Assembly (NCBI GenBank): GCA_016779005.1
Contig: JADHOL010000004.1
Coordinates: forward strand, 62,001-126,000
DNA length: 64,000 bases
From: Alphaproteobacteria bacterium
GTDB lineage: Bacteria; Pseudomonadota; Alphaproteobacteria; Puniceispirillales; Puniceispirillaceae
Direction: 5' to 3'
Below are positions 8,528 to 16,516 of the stretch, piece by piece (position 1 is the first letter of the stretch; the number at the start of each line of letters is the position of its first letter). The notes under the pieces are model-generated. The model worked only from the letters and a program-made list of their open reading frames with translations. It searched no databases and had not been told where the DNA came from. The translations under genes were made by a program, and so were the position numbers.

Positions 8528-9571
8528 CTAACGGATCTCAGAAACCTCATCCCTAAAAACGGGTGTTTTGTGACCTGTAAGAAACAAGGCAATGGTAAGT
8601 TGTTCTTTAAGCGTTTCTAAAGATTTATGCAGATCTACTTGCTGGATGTCTAACGCCTCTGATTCGAGCGCTTTCAAAAGAATGGACGCACCACCGCCAA
8701 TATCACACCCTAGCCATAGTAATTTAGCCAAATCAAGGCCATCTCGCAATCCACCAGACCCAATTAGAGTTACATCTTTTAAAGACTGACGCATCTCTGG
8801 CAGTATATCAGTAATTAAGTGACCCCAATCAAGGAACGGCTCATAGATATCACGCGCCTCCTCTGGAAGCCGCTCAGCCTCTATTCTAGCCCAGCTAGTT
8901 CCTGCGGCGCACGCAACATCAATATGGCGCACACCTACATTTTGTAATTTTTGAGCAACTGGCAGATTAATGCCTGCTCCAACTTCTTTTACCAGAACAG
9001 GGCATGGTAAATCCCTAACTGCTTTTTCAATTGCAGTTAAGACACCGCGCCAGTTACGATCTCCCTCTGGTTGAATTATTTCCTGAAGTGGATTTAGATG
9101 AATTGCAAGCGCATCTGCTTCAAGGTCATCTACAGCTGCTTTGGCAAGGTCTAGTCCATTTTCCTGCGCAAGTTGCACGCCGCCAATATTGCCGATAAGC
9201 GGTATGTCAGGTGCTAGTCTGCGTAACTCATTCTGGCTTCTATTTCGGGCTATACTGCCGCGCTGGCTTCCAACACCCAAGGCTACCTTGCACTGGCTCG
9301 CAACCTCAGCAAAAGCAAGGTTTAACGTATCACCACGCATCGTACCGCCAGTCATGCCAGTTATCATAAATGGAAATGACAATGTCCTATTTAAAAATTG
9401 GCAAGTTGTATTAACCTCATTAAAATCCATCTCTGGAAGTGCAGTGTGAGGCAATGTAATCAGATCAAGAGGGTGCGGTCTTAAGGACCTAGATGCATCA
9501 GATTTTGCTAAATCGATATGAATATCTTTTCGGTTTGCTGATATCAGGTCTTTTTGAGTAGGTGTTGTCAT
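8528..9571 (-). CDS. fni: Type 2 isopentenyl-diphosphate delta-isomerase (FMN-dependent)
   Basis: Interconverts IPP and DMAPP with FMN and NADPH, balancing the building blocks for GGPP. The 347-aa protein has family marks: N-terminal RKDIHIDLA, the FPFMITGMTGGT strand, GVGSQRGSIA, the IGNIGGVQL segment, ALAIHLNPLQEIIQPEGD with the catalytic glutamine region, PVLVKEVGAGI, DVACAAGTSWARIE, and the flavin phosphate site GSGGLRDGLD. It is the last gene of the retinal pathway, 10 bases after blh, and is followed by a hairpin terminator. Type 2 isomerases are often linked to proteorhodopsin/carotenoid cassettes in marine bacteria, which agrees with this position. Confidence 0.95.
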   Translation of the reverse strand: MTTPTQKDLISANRKDIHIDLAKSDASRSLRPHPLDLITLPHTALPEMDFNEVNTTCQFLNRTLSFPFMITGMTGGTMRGDTLNLAFAEVASQCKVALGVGSQRGSIARNRSQNELRRLAPDIPLIGNIGGVQLAQENGLDLAKAAVDDLEADALAIHLNPLQEIIQPEGDRNWRGVLTAIEKAVRDLPCPVLVKEVGAGINLPVAQKLQNVGVRHIDVACAAGTSWARIEAERLPEEARDIYEPFLDWGHLITDILPEMRQSLKDVTLIGSGGLRDGLDLAKLLWLGCDIGGGASILLKALESEALDIQQVDLHKSLETLKEQLTIALFLTGHKTPVFRDEVSEIR

Positions 9572-9581
9572 GTGAATTATA

Positions 9582-10412
9582 TCAGTCGCTCTTAGTTATT
9601 CTGGTTGAATGTGGTCTGAATATAAGGTCTATCAGCATCATATGTGGAACTGTTAATGCGGCAAGACCAATGAAAATAGTTTGCAACGCTGCATTACTAG
9701 CGCTCATTTCCAAATGTAAATACCAATATAAGCCTGCGCCCATTAGCCAACTAGCAGCGGACAGAAGAAGCGCGCTATTTATTAAAACCCGTTTGCTGCT
9801 GATAGGCTGTAATTGTTTCCAGATAAAAGTAAAATGACGTCTGCTATGGATTAAGCAAAAATAAATCGCAAATGTAACAAGGGGCGTAGCTATCCAGGCA
9901 AGGATAATCAATCCGATTAGCTCAACACCTACAAGATAGTGCTTTTTTGAACGCAGCGTCTGGTATAAATGCAACAAAGCCCCCCCAATCCAGAATATTA
10001 ATAATATCGCCATGATATCCCATAAAAAAGGGGTGGGGCCGTTTGTTAAGATTGCAAAAAGCCCTTCAACCTCTGATTTGTGAATGACTGGCAACCCTAT
10101 CGCAACAATTCCCCCATGTGCAATTACATGAGCCCATTTTATTCGGGTTGGGCTTGCAGCGTAATCCGCTAATCCAAAATGTATGACGCTGATAATTAGG
10201 AAAACAAGAAGTGAAAATTCAGGAAGCTGATACCAGACCAAAACAACAACTATTGCCAGCAATAAGTAGCAGATTAATATACCAGCCAACCGAATGATTT
10301 TCTTGGCAGAGCGGAGCATCGATAAAGAAATAGCAGCATCAAAAGCGCCGTGAGGTAATCCAATAAAAACCACCAATGCCAATGCCCACCAATCAATTAC
10401 CGTCAAGCTCAT
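9582..10412 (-). CDS. blh: Brp/Blh-type beta-carotene 15,15'-dioxygenase
   Basis: Integral-membrane enzyme that splits beta-carotene into two retinal molecules, the chromophore of the rhodopsin encoded upstream. The four iron-ligand histidines known from the marine Blh enzyme (H21, H78, H188, H192) line up here: H21 in GLPHGAFD, H78 in VIHFGLADY, and H189/H193 in LIHSRRHF. Several hydrophobic segments agree with a polytopic membrane protein of 276 aa. The start overlaps the crtY stop by 4 bases (ATGA), so the two are translationally coupled. The conserved ligands make an active enzyme likely. Confidence 0.95.
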   Translation of the reverse strand: MSLTVIDWWALALVVFIGLPHGAFDAAISLSMLRSAKKIIRLAGILICYLLLAIVVVLVWYQLPEFSLLVFLIISVIHFGLADYAASPTRIKWAHVIAHGGIVAIGLPVIHKSEVEGLFAILTNGPTPFLWDIMAILLIFWIGGALLHLYQTLRSKKHYLVGVELIGLIILAWIATPLVTFAIYFCLIHSRRHFTFIWKQLQPISSKRVLINSALLLSAASWLMGAGLYWYLHLEMSASNAALQTIFIGLAALTVPHMMLIDLIFRPHSTRITKSD

Positions 10413-11569
10413 CTGGTAGTCCTTTGTTGTAATCCCATTATAACCTTAAAGGCGTGACATATAAATAACCATTTTGGCATTGAGTAAATAACCAACGCAT
10501 AATCCGTAATTTTAGCATCACCGCTTAAGAAGCGGGCGAATGCATCACCGCTCAAGGATTTAGCAAGCTTAAGAAATAGAGTTGGCGCTTTTTCTGGATT
10601 TGATTTAAGGACAGATAGAAACACGCTATCCATCCATAAATCATACTTTTTATGAGGGGATTTAGGGTTTGTATTCTGGCGTGTGAGCTGTTCTATTTGC
10701 TTTTGAATAAAACTAAAGGCATAGCCAGATGACGGTCTTATAGCACCTGCATTGCTGCCGATTGCCAACAAGAACGGATTGCTATCTTTGCGGCTTACGC
10801 GTCCCATCGGGATAACACCGCTCTCGCTATGGATAATTTCAAAATCATCTAGATGAAACACTGTGTTTAGATATTCTCTAATAGCAGTTTCGTAAATTTT
10901 ATCCCGGTGGGGAGACAGGCTAAAGAATGTGGATTCAACCAACGCTGTATATTCATCATATCCAAGCACATACATAAAATGGATGCCGTTTTCCTGTGAT
11001 ACTCTGAAATCCATTAATATAGCTACCTCTGGATTAAAGACAGGCTTTGCGGCGCGAATTTCAAATCCTCTGAAATGTTGAAGAAGTATATTTGTGTCAG
11101 CCACAGGAGGGCGCGAGTCATAAATAACGTCAAAATCTGATTTATCCTCAGATGTAATCACCCTGTTTTTTTCAGTTTTACGGACAGGGAGTTCGGTGAT
11201 AGATGTTTGGGTTTTCGCAGATAAGAATTTTTGTGTGCATGATTTTATCCATACATCACTCTGAAGGCTACAATATGGATGCGTTACACTATGGTGTTCT
11301 GCGCTTCCATCATGGGTTATGATTTGCCATTTATTCCATTTTTTTCGGGTCTGTGACACAGCATCCAAGAGCCAAGGCATTTGCCAGAATCCCCAGCTAT
11401 GAGAGGCATGATTATCCTGTTTTTTGAACAGTTCTATACGGCTTGCTGATAATTGGTCAGCCCGTGCAGCAAGAGACCATCCAGCACACCCAGCGCCAAT
11501 TATAGCAATTGTCTTCTGACCTGTCTTTTGGCCTGTCTTCTGGTCTGGTTTTTGGGCAAAAATGCTCAT
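10409..11569 (-). CDS. crtY: Lycopene beta-cyclase CrtY
   Basis: Cyclises both ends of lycopene to give beta-carotene. The 386-aa flavoprotein begins its Rossmann fold at IAIIGAGCAGWSLAARA (about 21-37) and retains DSRPP and GRVSRKDSNPFLLAIGSNAGAIRPSSGYAF-type segments typical of the bacterial CrtY family (about 145-150 and 250-285). The first 20 residues are unusual, with QKPD-QKTG-QKTG repeats encoded by a 12-bp tandem repeat. They precede the fold and probably form a disordered tail. The 5' end overlaps the crtB stop by 4 bases and the 3' end overlaps blh, so translation of the three is coupled. Confidence 0.93.
   Translation of the reverse strand: MSIFAQKPDQKTGQKTGQKTIAIIGAGCAGWSLAARADQLSASRIELFKKQDNHASHSWGFWQMPWLLDAVSQTRKKWNKWQIITHDGSAEHHSVTHPYCSLQSDVWIKSCTQKFLSAKTQTSITELPVRKTEKNRVITSEDKSDFDVIYDSRPPVADTNILLQHFRGFEIRAAKPVFNPEVAILMDFRVSQENGIHFMYVLGYDEYTALVESTFFSLSPHRDKIYETAIREYLNTVFHLDDFEIIHSESGVIPMGRVSRKDSNPFLLAIGSNAGAIRPSSGYAFSFIQKQIEQLTRQNTNPKSPHKKYDLWMDSVFLSVLKSNPEKAPTLFLKLAKSLSGDAFARFLSGDAKITDYALVIYSMPKWLFICHAFKVIMGLQQRTTR
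11511..11546 (-). repeat. 12-bp tandem repeat at the crtY 5' end
   Basis: Three 12-base units begin at 11511, 11523 and 11535 on the + strand (pattern GTCTTCTGACCT with changes). On the coding strand they give QKPD, QKTG, QKTG. The array lies within the first 20 codons of crtY and keeps frame. Confidence 0.8.
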
Positions 11570-12564
11570 GAAAAATCCAGCTTTTCTGCCTTTTTTGCCT
11601 TGTCTGCCTTTTCTGAAAGGGGTTGATGCAGTTTTTTGTCATGTTTAGGCAAGGTTTTAAATCGTGCAAATAACAAAAATAATGCAGCACAGCTAGATTG
11701 AAATTTAGCAAAATTAGAGGTTACTGTGCGTCCATCATACCAGTTAACTTGGTTTTGGCGCAATTGGATACCTATTCGCCGATACGCAAAAGCCGCAATT
11801 CCGATTGCAAGATGTGCTTTCCAGGGCAGTGAGACAAGCCCCTTAACCCCGCTGTTATAATACGTATCTGCGCGTTTCAATAATGTTAAGATAGCTTGTT
11901 TAATTACCGTTGCATTTTTTGAATTTGGGTCTGTGGCAGCTTCAACTATCTGAGATGGGGAGAGATTATCTACCCAGTTCGAGGGCAGATAACGACGCCC
12001 CATGCACGCATCCTCATACACATCGCGTGCAATGTTAGTAAGCTGCATTGCAATGCCAAGATCAAGAGCAAACGCACAGGCATTATCATTTTTGCATTTT
12101 AGCACGGGACACATCATCCAGCCAACCGTTCCAGCAACATGATAGCTATATTGTATAAGCTCAGCCTCGCTTTTAAGTAGAACCTGTTTTTGATCTTGCA
12201 AAAGGCCCTCAATCAAATCGGTAACAGCTTGCTTTGGCAACGTCAATTCATCAATGAAAGGCAGAAATTCGTCTAGGACAGGGTCTGATACACCTGTTTT
12301 TTGGCGTAGTTTTTGCTGCATATGAGTTAGCCGTGCAGGACCATCCTTAATATCGCCATCAGCCATATCATCTAATATTCGGCAAAAAGCATATAGTTTG
12401 GTAGCGTTTTTTGCCATTTCGCGACCTAGAAACTGAGAAGCCCAATAAAAGCTTTTACCGTTTTTCTGCAAGCTAATAGTTGCTTCTAATTTCTCATTGG
12501 TTTCAGGGGTTGAATTGTCAGAAAGCACGTTTGGAATAATCCCTTTTTGATAGATTCTCAACAA
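11566..12564 (-). CDS. crtB: 15-cis-phytoene synthase CrtB
   Basis: Condenses two GGPP molecules to phytoene. The squalene/phytoene synthase marks are all visible: KSFYWASQFL, YAFCRILDDMADG (first Asp-rich motif), AGTVGWMM, and QLTNIARDVYEDACMGRRYLP split around the second Asp-rich motif DVYED. The length of 332 aa is slightly above usual because of an N-terminal extension of about 25 residues and a C-terminal Lys/Ala/Glu-rich tail. The start is uncertain. I list the TTG at 12564, 3 bases after crtI, with AGAGGAA upstream inside crtI; an in-frame GTG at 12528 is an alternative. The stop overlaps the crtY start. Confidence 0.9.
   Translation of the reverse strand: MLRIYQKGIIPNVLSDNSTPETNEKLEATISLQKNGKSFYWASQFLGREMAKNATKLYAFCRILDDMADGDIKDGPARLTHMQQKLRQKTGVSDPVLDEFLPFIDELTLPKQAVTDLIEGLLQDQKQVLLKSEAELIQYSYHVAGTVGWMMCPVLKCKNDNACAFALDLGIAMQLTNIARDVYEDACMGRRYLPSNWVDNLSPSQIVEAATDPNSKNATVIKQAILTLLKRADTYYNSGVKGLVSLPWKAHLAIGIAAFAYRRIGIQLRQNQVNWYDGRTVTSNFAKFQSSCAALFLLFARFKTLPKHDKKLHQPLSEKADKAKKAEKLDFS
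11581..11616 (-). repeat. 9-bp tandem repeat at the crtB 3' end
   Basis: Four 9-base units begin at 11581, 11590, 11599 and 11608 on the + strand (pattern CTTTTCTGC with changes). They encode three-residue repeats (AEK, AKK, ADK, SEK) in the last codons of CrtB, just before the crtY start. Confidence 0.8.
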
Positions 12565-12567
12565 ATA

Positions 12568-14058
12568 CTATGGTGCCTGTTCCTCTGGCATATTGGTGAT
12601 TAAATTTTCTACCACTTTAGCAGAAGATAGCACCCCTGGCATACCTGCACCTGGGTGTGTGCCAGCACCTGTAAAAAATAAATTATCAATATGTGGGTCT
12701 TGATTATGATATCTAAACCATGCAGATTGCGCAAATATCGGAGCAATAGAAAAGCCAGCACCGTGTTTTGCGCGATAGTTAGATTTAAACTCACGCGGGC
12801 TCATCCAAAATGCATCAGTGATTGTCTCTTTTAATTCGGGCATAATGGTTCGGTTAAGTGCGGTGATAATTCTTTCTTGTAATGCAGGGCCCTGAACATC
12901 CCAGTTTACATTTCCTTGAAGGTTTGGCACAGGACATAACACATAAAAGCTATCACACCCGTCTGGCGCAAAAGTTGGGTCTGTTGCGGTAGGTCTATGC
13001 AAGTATAATGAAAAATCATCTGCTAATATTTTCGAATTAAATATATCGGCTAACAAGGCACGATACCGCTTGCCCATCCAGATTGTATGATGCGCTATTG
13101 AGTCATATTTTTTACGTGTTCCAAAAAACAACACATATAACCCCATAGAATAGCGTGTTAATTTATCTGGAATGGCTTTCTTTCTGCGTTTTGGCTGGGC
13201 AGATAACAGCTCATCATAAACCGCGGGTGTATCTGCGTTACATATCACCCTATCTGATGAGATTATTTCTCCTGACGTAGTTCGAACACCGCTGGTGCGT
13301 CCTTTTTCTACTAGAATCTGTTCAATATCGGTATTGTAGCGAATAGAAATGCCCTGTCTTATCATCAGAGCCTCCAATTCTTTGATTAAGGTACCTGTTC
13401 CCCCCATGCAAAAAAACACGCCCCATTCGCGCTCTAAATAATGAATTAAAGCATAAATAGAGGTGGTATCAAACGGATTGCCGCCTACTAATAAAGGATG
13501 AATAGAGAATGCTTGGCGTATTTGTGGGTGTTTGACATGCATATTTACAAGCTGAGCTACAGAAAGATAGCTTTTAAGCGTTAAAAGCGAGGGTATCTGA
13601 GCCACCATGGCGCTAAATTTAGTAAAAGGTTTATCTGCTAATTTGGTAAAACCAACATCAAAAATTGCTTTTGATGTTTTAAGAAGCCTGTCATAGCCAT
13701 CTGCATCTTCTGGTCTAAATCGGGCAATTTCCGCCTTTGTTTTCTCAATGCTTGCCGCATAATCAAAGGTGTCACCTGTTTCGTCAAAATAAAAACGATA
13801 CCACAAATCAAGAGGCTTGAAATCAAGATAATCTTCGCGTTTTTCCCCAAATAGGGCGAATAATTCATCAAATAAAAACGGCGCAGTTATAACGGTTGGC
13901 CCTGCATCATGCTTAAATCCGTTTCGCTCAAAAACCTGCGCTCTTCCGCCTGGTTCGGATAGCCTTTCTAGTACCTCAACATCATCGCCCTTAGCACGTA
14001 GCCGAAGGGCTGTAGCGATACCGCCTAATCCGGCGCCAATTACAAGAGATTGTGTCAT
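12568..14058 (-). CDS. crtI: Phytoene desaturase CrtI
   Basis: FAD enzyme that desaturates phytoene to lycopene in four steps. The 496-aa protein opens with the dinucleotide-binding VIGAGLGGIATALRL (residues ~6-20) and GGRAQVFERNGFKHDAGPTV, and closes with the carotenoid desaturase signature LFFTGAGTHPGAGMPGVL. The length is that of bacterial CrtI. It follows crtE after a 150-base spacer, the only substantial gap in the retinal unit apart from the opsin-crtE junction, so an internal promoter there is possible. A TATAAA-like element occurs in that spacer, but its -35 is poor. Confidence 0.95.
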   Translation of the reverse strand: MTQSLVIGAGLGGIATALRLRAKGDDVEVLERLSEPGGRAQVFERNGFKHDAGPTVITAPFLFDELFALFGEKREDYLDFKPLDLWYRFYFDETGDTFDYAASIEKTKAEIARFRPEDADGYDRLLKTSKAIFDVGFTKLADKPFTKFSAMVAQIPSLLTLKSYLSVAQLVNMHVKHPQIRQAFSIHPLLVGGNPFDTTSIYALIHYLEREWGVFFCMGGTGTLIKELEALMIRQGISIRYNTDIEQILVEKGRTSGVRTTSGEIISSDRVICNADTPAVYDELLSAQPKRRKKAIPDKLTRYSMGLYVLFFGTRKKYDSIAHHTIWMGKRYRALLADIFNSKILADDFSLYLHRPTATDPTFAPDGCDSFYVLCPVPNLQGNVNWDVQGPALQERIITALNRTIMPELKETITDAFWMSPREFKSNYRAKHGAGFSIAPIFAQSAWFRYHNQDPHIDNLFFTGAGTHPGAGMPGVLSSAKVVENLITNMPEEQAP

Positions 14059-14208
14059 ATTAAAGCGGTACCATCATATTAGTTGAATTTAACATTTTAT
14101 ACCTTGAATAAGGGGTATCTTAAAAATACTGACTTAACTGTATAGTAGTAAAGCGCAAATGCTATCGTTAAGTTAAGTATTTATCTTAAACTTCTTTGGA
14201 AAATTTCT

Positions 14209-15240
14209 TTAGGAAATTTCTTTGGGGCAGGCGGCCCCAATTTGCGCGCAAATATGCCGAAGCTGTGATTGGATTGGGGCAATAACGACGCTGCATTCAC
14301 TTGGAAGCGTCCCAGAATAGCCCTCTGCCTTGGTTAGTAATTTATTCATCTCGTCAGCAGCCTTAATAATAGCACCTGATTCTATCATTTTCTGTTGCCA
14401 ATGATTGGCTTTATGTCGCGACTTGCCAGCAAGCCAATTATCAAATAGGAGGCGTTCTTGTGTTTCAAGTGAGCTCCTAAAATAGACGATTACGGCATTT
14501 GGGGCCCGTCTTTTAAGATCAGATGAAGGGCTTGCTGCTCCGTCTGTCCCAATAATATTTTGGATATCATTTGCGAACTGATAGCATACGCCCATTGCTG
14601 CAAAATAATGGCCAATAGGGTCTATTAGGTCTGTTCTGCCAGATATTTCTGCAATACCATCTATTGCAGCGACAAACAAAGGGGCTGTTTTTCCAGCGCT
14701 GATTATCAAATATTTATCTATATCAGGGTAGGTTGCGTTATCAAATTCTAATGCTTGGCCTGCGATAGTTGATTTAACATGTGTTGCAAGTTTGGATACC
14801 AGATTAAAGGACCCTGAAATCCGAGCCGCTATAGCGGCTTGCTCAAATGACTCAGCAATCATCCAGTCACCAAGCGCCAGTGCAATGTCACGGCCATATT
14901 TTGCCCAAACAGATGCTTTGTTTCGGCGGATAGAATCCCCATCACAAATATCATCATGAATTAAGGATGCATTATGTAGAAGCTCAACCGCTGATGCCCA
15001 GTGCAAGCTTGGCAATATATCTGCTGCAAATGCGTCACCAGCGTCTAACGCTATTTTGGCTCGCAATTGTTTTCCCTTTGTAGAGAAATGATGGCTGGCA
15101 GCTTCTGCTAGAGGATGGCCATCTTCTGGAAGAATAGAGTAGAGATGTTCGTTGAATATGCGGATTGATGCCGCATCGCTAGACTGCTTTCTAGCTGGTG
15201 CGTATTGTCTTTGGCTTATGAAATAGCTTTCTGGCATCAT
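14209..15240 (-). CDS. crtE: Geranylgeranyl diphosphate synthase-type polyprenyl synthase CrtE
   Basis: Extends DMAPP/FPP with IPP to C20 GGPP, the substrate of CrtB. The first Asp-rich motif DDICD (D96, D97, D100) follows the LLHNASLIH helix, and KGKQLRAK near 55-62 matches the IPP-binding GGKR(x)RP region. The second Asp-rich motif is degenerate: it reads NDIQN at 224-228 instead of DDxxD. I place the start at the ATG at 15240, because GGGAG lies 6-7 bases upstream; a TTG at 15252 is less likely. That Shine-Dalgarno directly abuts the T-tract of the terminator behind proteorhodopsin. Product chain length is inferred from the operon, not from a motif. Confidence 0.9.
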   Translation of the reverse strand: MMPESYFISQRQYAPARKQSSDAASIRIFNEHLYSILPEDGHPLAEAASHHFSTKGKQLRAKIALDAGDAFAADILPSLHWASAVELLHNASLIHDDICDGDSIRRNKASVWAKYGRDIALALGDWMIAESFEQAAIAARISGSFNLVSKLATHVKSTIAGQALEFDNATYPDIDKYLIISAGKTAPLFVAAIDGIAEISGRTDLIDPIGHYFAAMGVCYQFANDIQNIIGTDGAASPSSDLKRRAPNAVIVYFRSSLETQERLLFDNWLAGKSRHKANHWQQKMIESGAIIKAADEMNKLLTKAEGYSGTLPSECSVVIAPIQSQLRHICAQIGAACPKEIS

Positions 15241-15250
15241 TAGCTCCCGC

Positions 15251-15290
15251 AAAAAAAAGACAGGTTCAGTGTTTGAACCTGTCTTTTGAT
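15251..15290 (-). terminator. Intrinsic terminator between proteorhodopsin and crtE
   Basis: A 10-bp perfect stem (15259-15268 with 15274-15283, 5-base loop) is extended by A-T pairs to about 14 bp. On the - strand it is followed by eight T residues at 15258-15251. It lies 15 bases after the opsin stop. The crtE ribosome binding site begins only 4 bases beyond the T-tract. It probably ends most opsin transcripts and lets a minority read into crtE. Confidence 0.85.
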
Positions 15291-15297
15291 AAGTGAT

Positions 15298-16068
15298 TTA
15301 AGCTTTTGCTTCTGTTTCAGTAACAGCCACGTTCCAGATGATAACACCGAACGCAATCTTGTTAAGAACGTCTGCAAGGTTGTAGATAATGTTTAGTGTT
15401 GCCATATCTGCACCACCAGCCATGTATCCAAAGAAATATCCTAGCGGATAAATCGCCCAACCGATTGTTACAATCCAACGCATTGTTGAGTAAGCTGCTT
15501 TAACTGACTCTGGTGCTTCGTCTGATGCAACACGTCCAGCTTCACCTGCGAAGATTTCATACAAGATGTATGCCCAACCTGCCATTCCGATGATGAAAGC
15601 AACTGTTACATTCATGTAACCAGCTTCACCTAGGTAACCACCGATAAGCATAATCAATGTACCAACTGTAAGACGCCAGAAAACGCCGCCAGATACATTT
15701 GTAATAGCTCGTAGGATTAAATAGAACTCGATCATCAATAGTGGAACTGTGATTAACCAGTCAATATAACGATATACTGTTGGTGTATCGCCTGTTGCTA
15801 CCCATACATCACGCATGTAGAAGTAGTGAACAGCAGCAATCAAGGTAACCAGACCTGATACCACAAGAGATGTCTTCCACTTTGCAGAAACACGCTGTGT
15901 TTCCAAAAAGAAGAAAGCAGTAGCAGCAACCAATGCCATTGATATCAACCAAAAGCTGATACCAACAAAATCATCTTGCTGTAGGTTTTCTGCAGCCATC
16001 GCAGCTACAGGTAGAATAGACAGAATACCTGTCGTAATTGCAAATTTAATTGCTTTAATCATTGTCAT
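15298..16068 (-). CDS. Proteorhodopsin, green-tuned light-driven proton pump
   Basis: A seven-helix retinal protein of 256 aa with a cleavable-looking signal sequence (residues ~1-25, ending AAMAAEN). Key residues align with the prototype at a constant offset of +6: H81 (H75), R100 (R94), proton acceptor D103 (D97), T107, spectral-tuning residue L111 (L105), proton donor E114 (E108) and Schiff-base K237 (K231). The D/T/E set marks an outward proton pump, and leucine at the tuning site predicts green absorption. The ribosome binding site GGGAGTG precedes the ATG. The gene heads the carotenoid/retinal set and is followed by its own strong terminator. Light-driven proton motive force could support the respiratory, transport and flagellar genes in this window. 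Confidence 0.97.
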   Translation of the reverse strand: MTMIKAIKFAITTGILSILPVAAMAAENLQQDDFVGISFWLISMALVAATAFFFLETQRVSAKWKTSLVVSGLVTLIAAVHYFYMRDVWVATGDTPTVYRYIDWLITVPLLMIEFYLILRAITNVSGGVFWRLTVGTLIMLIGGYLGEAGYMNVTVAFIIGMAGWAYILYEIFAGEAGRVASDEAPESVKAAYSTMRWIVTIGWAIYPLGYFFGYMAGGADMATLNIIYNLADVLNKIAFGVIIWNVAVTETEAKA

Positions 16069-16516
16069 TAGGACACTCCCAAAAAACTTCGTTCTAGAAC
16101 GTCCTACCTTTTTAGTTCAGCCTCTTATTTCTAAAAGACCGTCTCCCCAGATACCACAACATGAATAAAAATTAACGTGTAGGCAAGGTAGAAAATTGCT
16201 TTTGACAAAAAAATCCTATTAAAATACGTAACTTACTGAAAAAACTAATAAATTAATTTGTGATATGCAATTATTTTTTTAAAGGAAGCAATTTTAAGAT
16301 GTAAAATTATAAATAATACATCTTTTAAGTGTTAAAAACGGCTTGAATCATTTGTATTTTGGCTGTTTGGGTTTGGTTTTGACTGCTTTTATTTGAATAA
16401 ATAACGATTTAAGCTGGTTATTTAAAAATGTGTCTATCTGTATGATGTTAAGTCTCTTATAGTAGAATTATATAAAACAAGAACCGTTTTTTTAAAATGT
16501 GAGTAAGGGTGATGTG
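16069..16516. promoter_or_regulatory. Divergent control region upstream of proteorhodopsin
   Basis: These 448 very AT-rich bases separate proteorhodopsin (-) from a small membrane protein gene (+). I see no gene. The best - strand promoter is at 16306-16335 and would give a leader of more than 200 bases. A perfect 12-bp palindrome, CGTTCTAGAACG, lies at 16090-16101, about 22 bases before the opsin ATG, and would fall in the mRNA leader. On the + side, AAGGG at 16505-16509 is the ribosome binding site of the next gene. Confidence 0.5.
16306..16335 (-). promoter_or_regulatory. Candidate sigma-70 promoter for proteorhodopsin
   Basis: On the - strand TTAACA (16335-16330; 5 of 6 consensus bases) and TATAAT (16311-16306; 6 of 6) are separated by 18 bases. 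Transcription would start near 16299. The long distance to the opsin ATG at 16068 is the main reason for doubt, since in AT-rich sequence TATAAT occurs by chance. Confidence 0.4.

Noticed and set aside
8292-8531. 79-codon + strand frame between the dehydrogenase and fni genes
   Set aside because: It runs across two hairpins that end the fni transcript, overlaps the fni stop, has no ribosome binding site worth the name and a low-complexity Lys/Phe composition.
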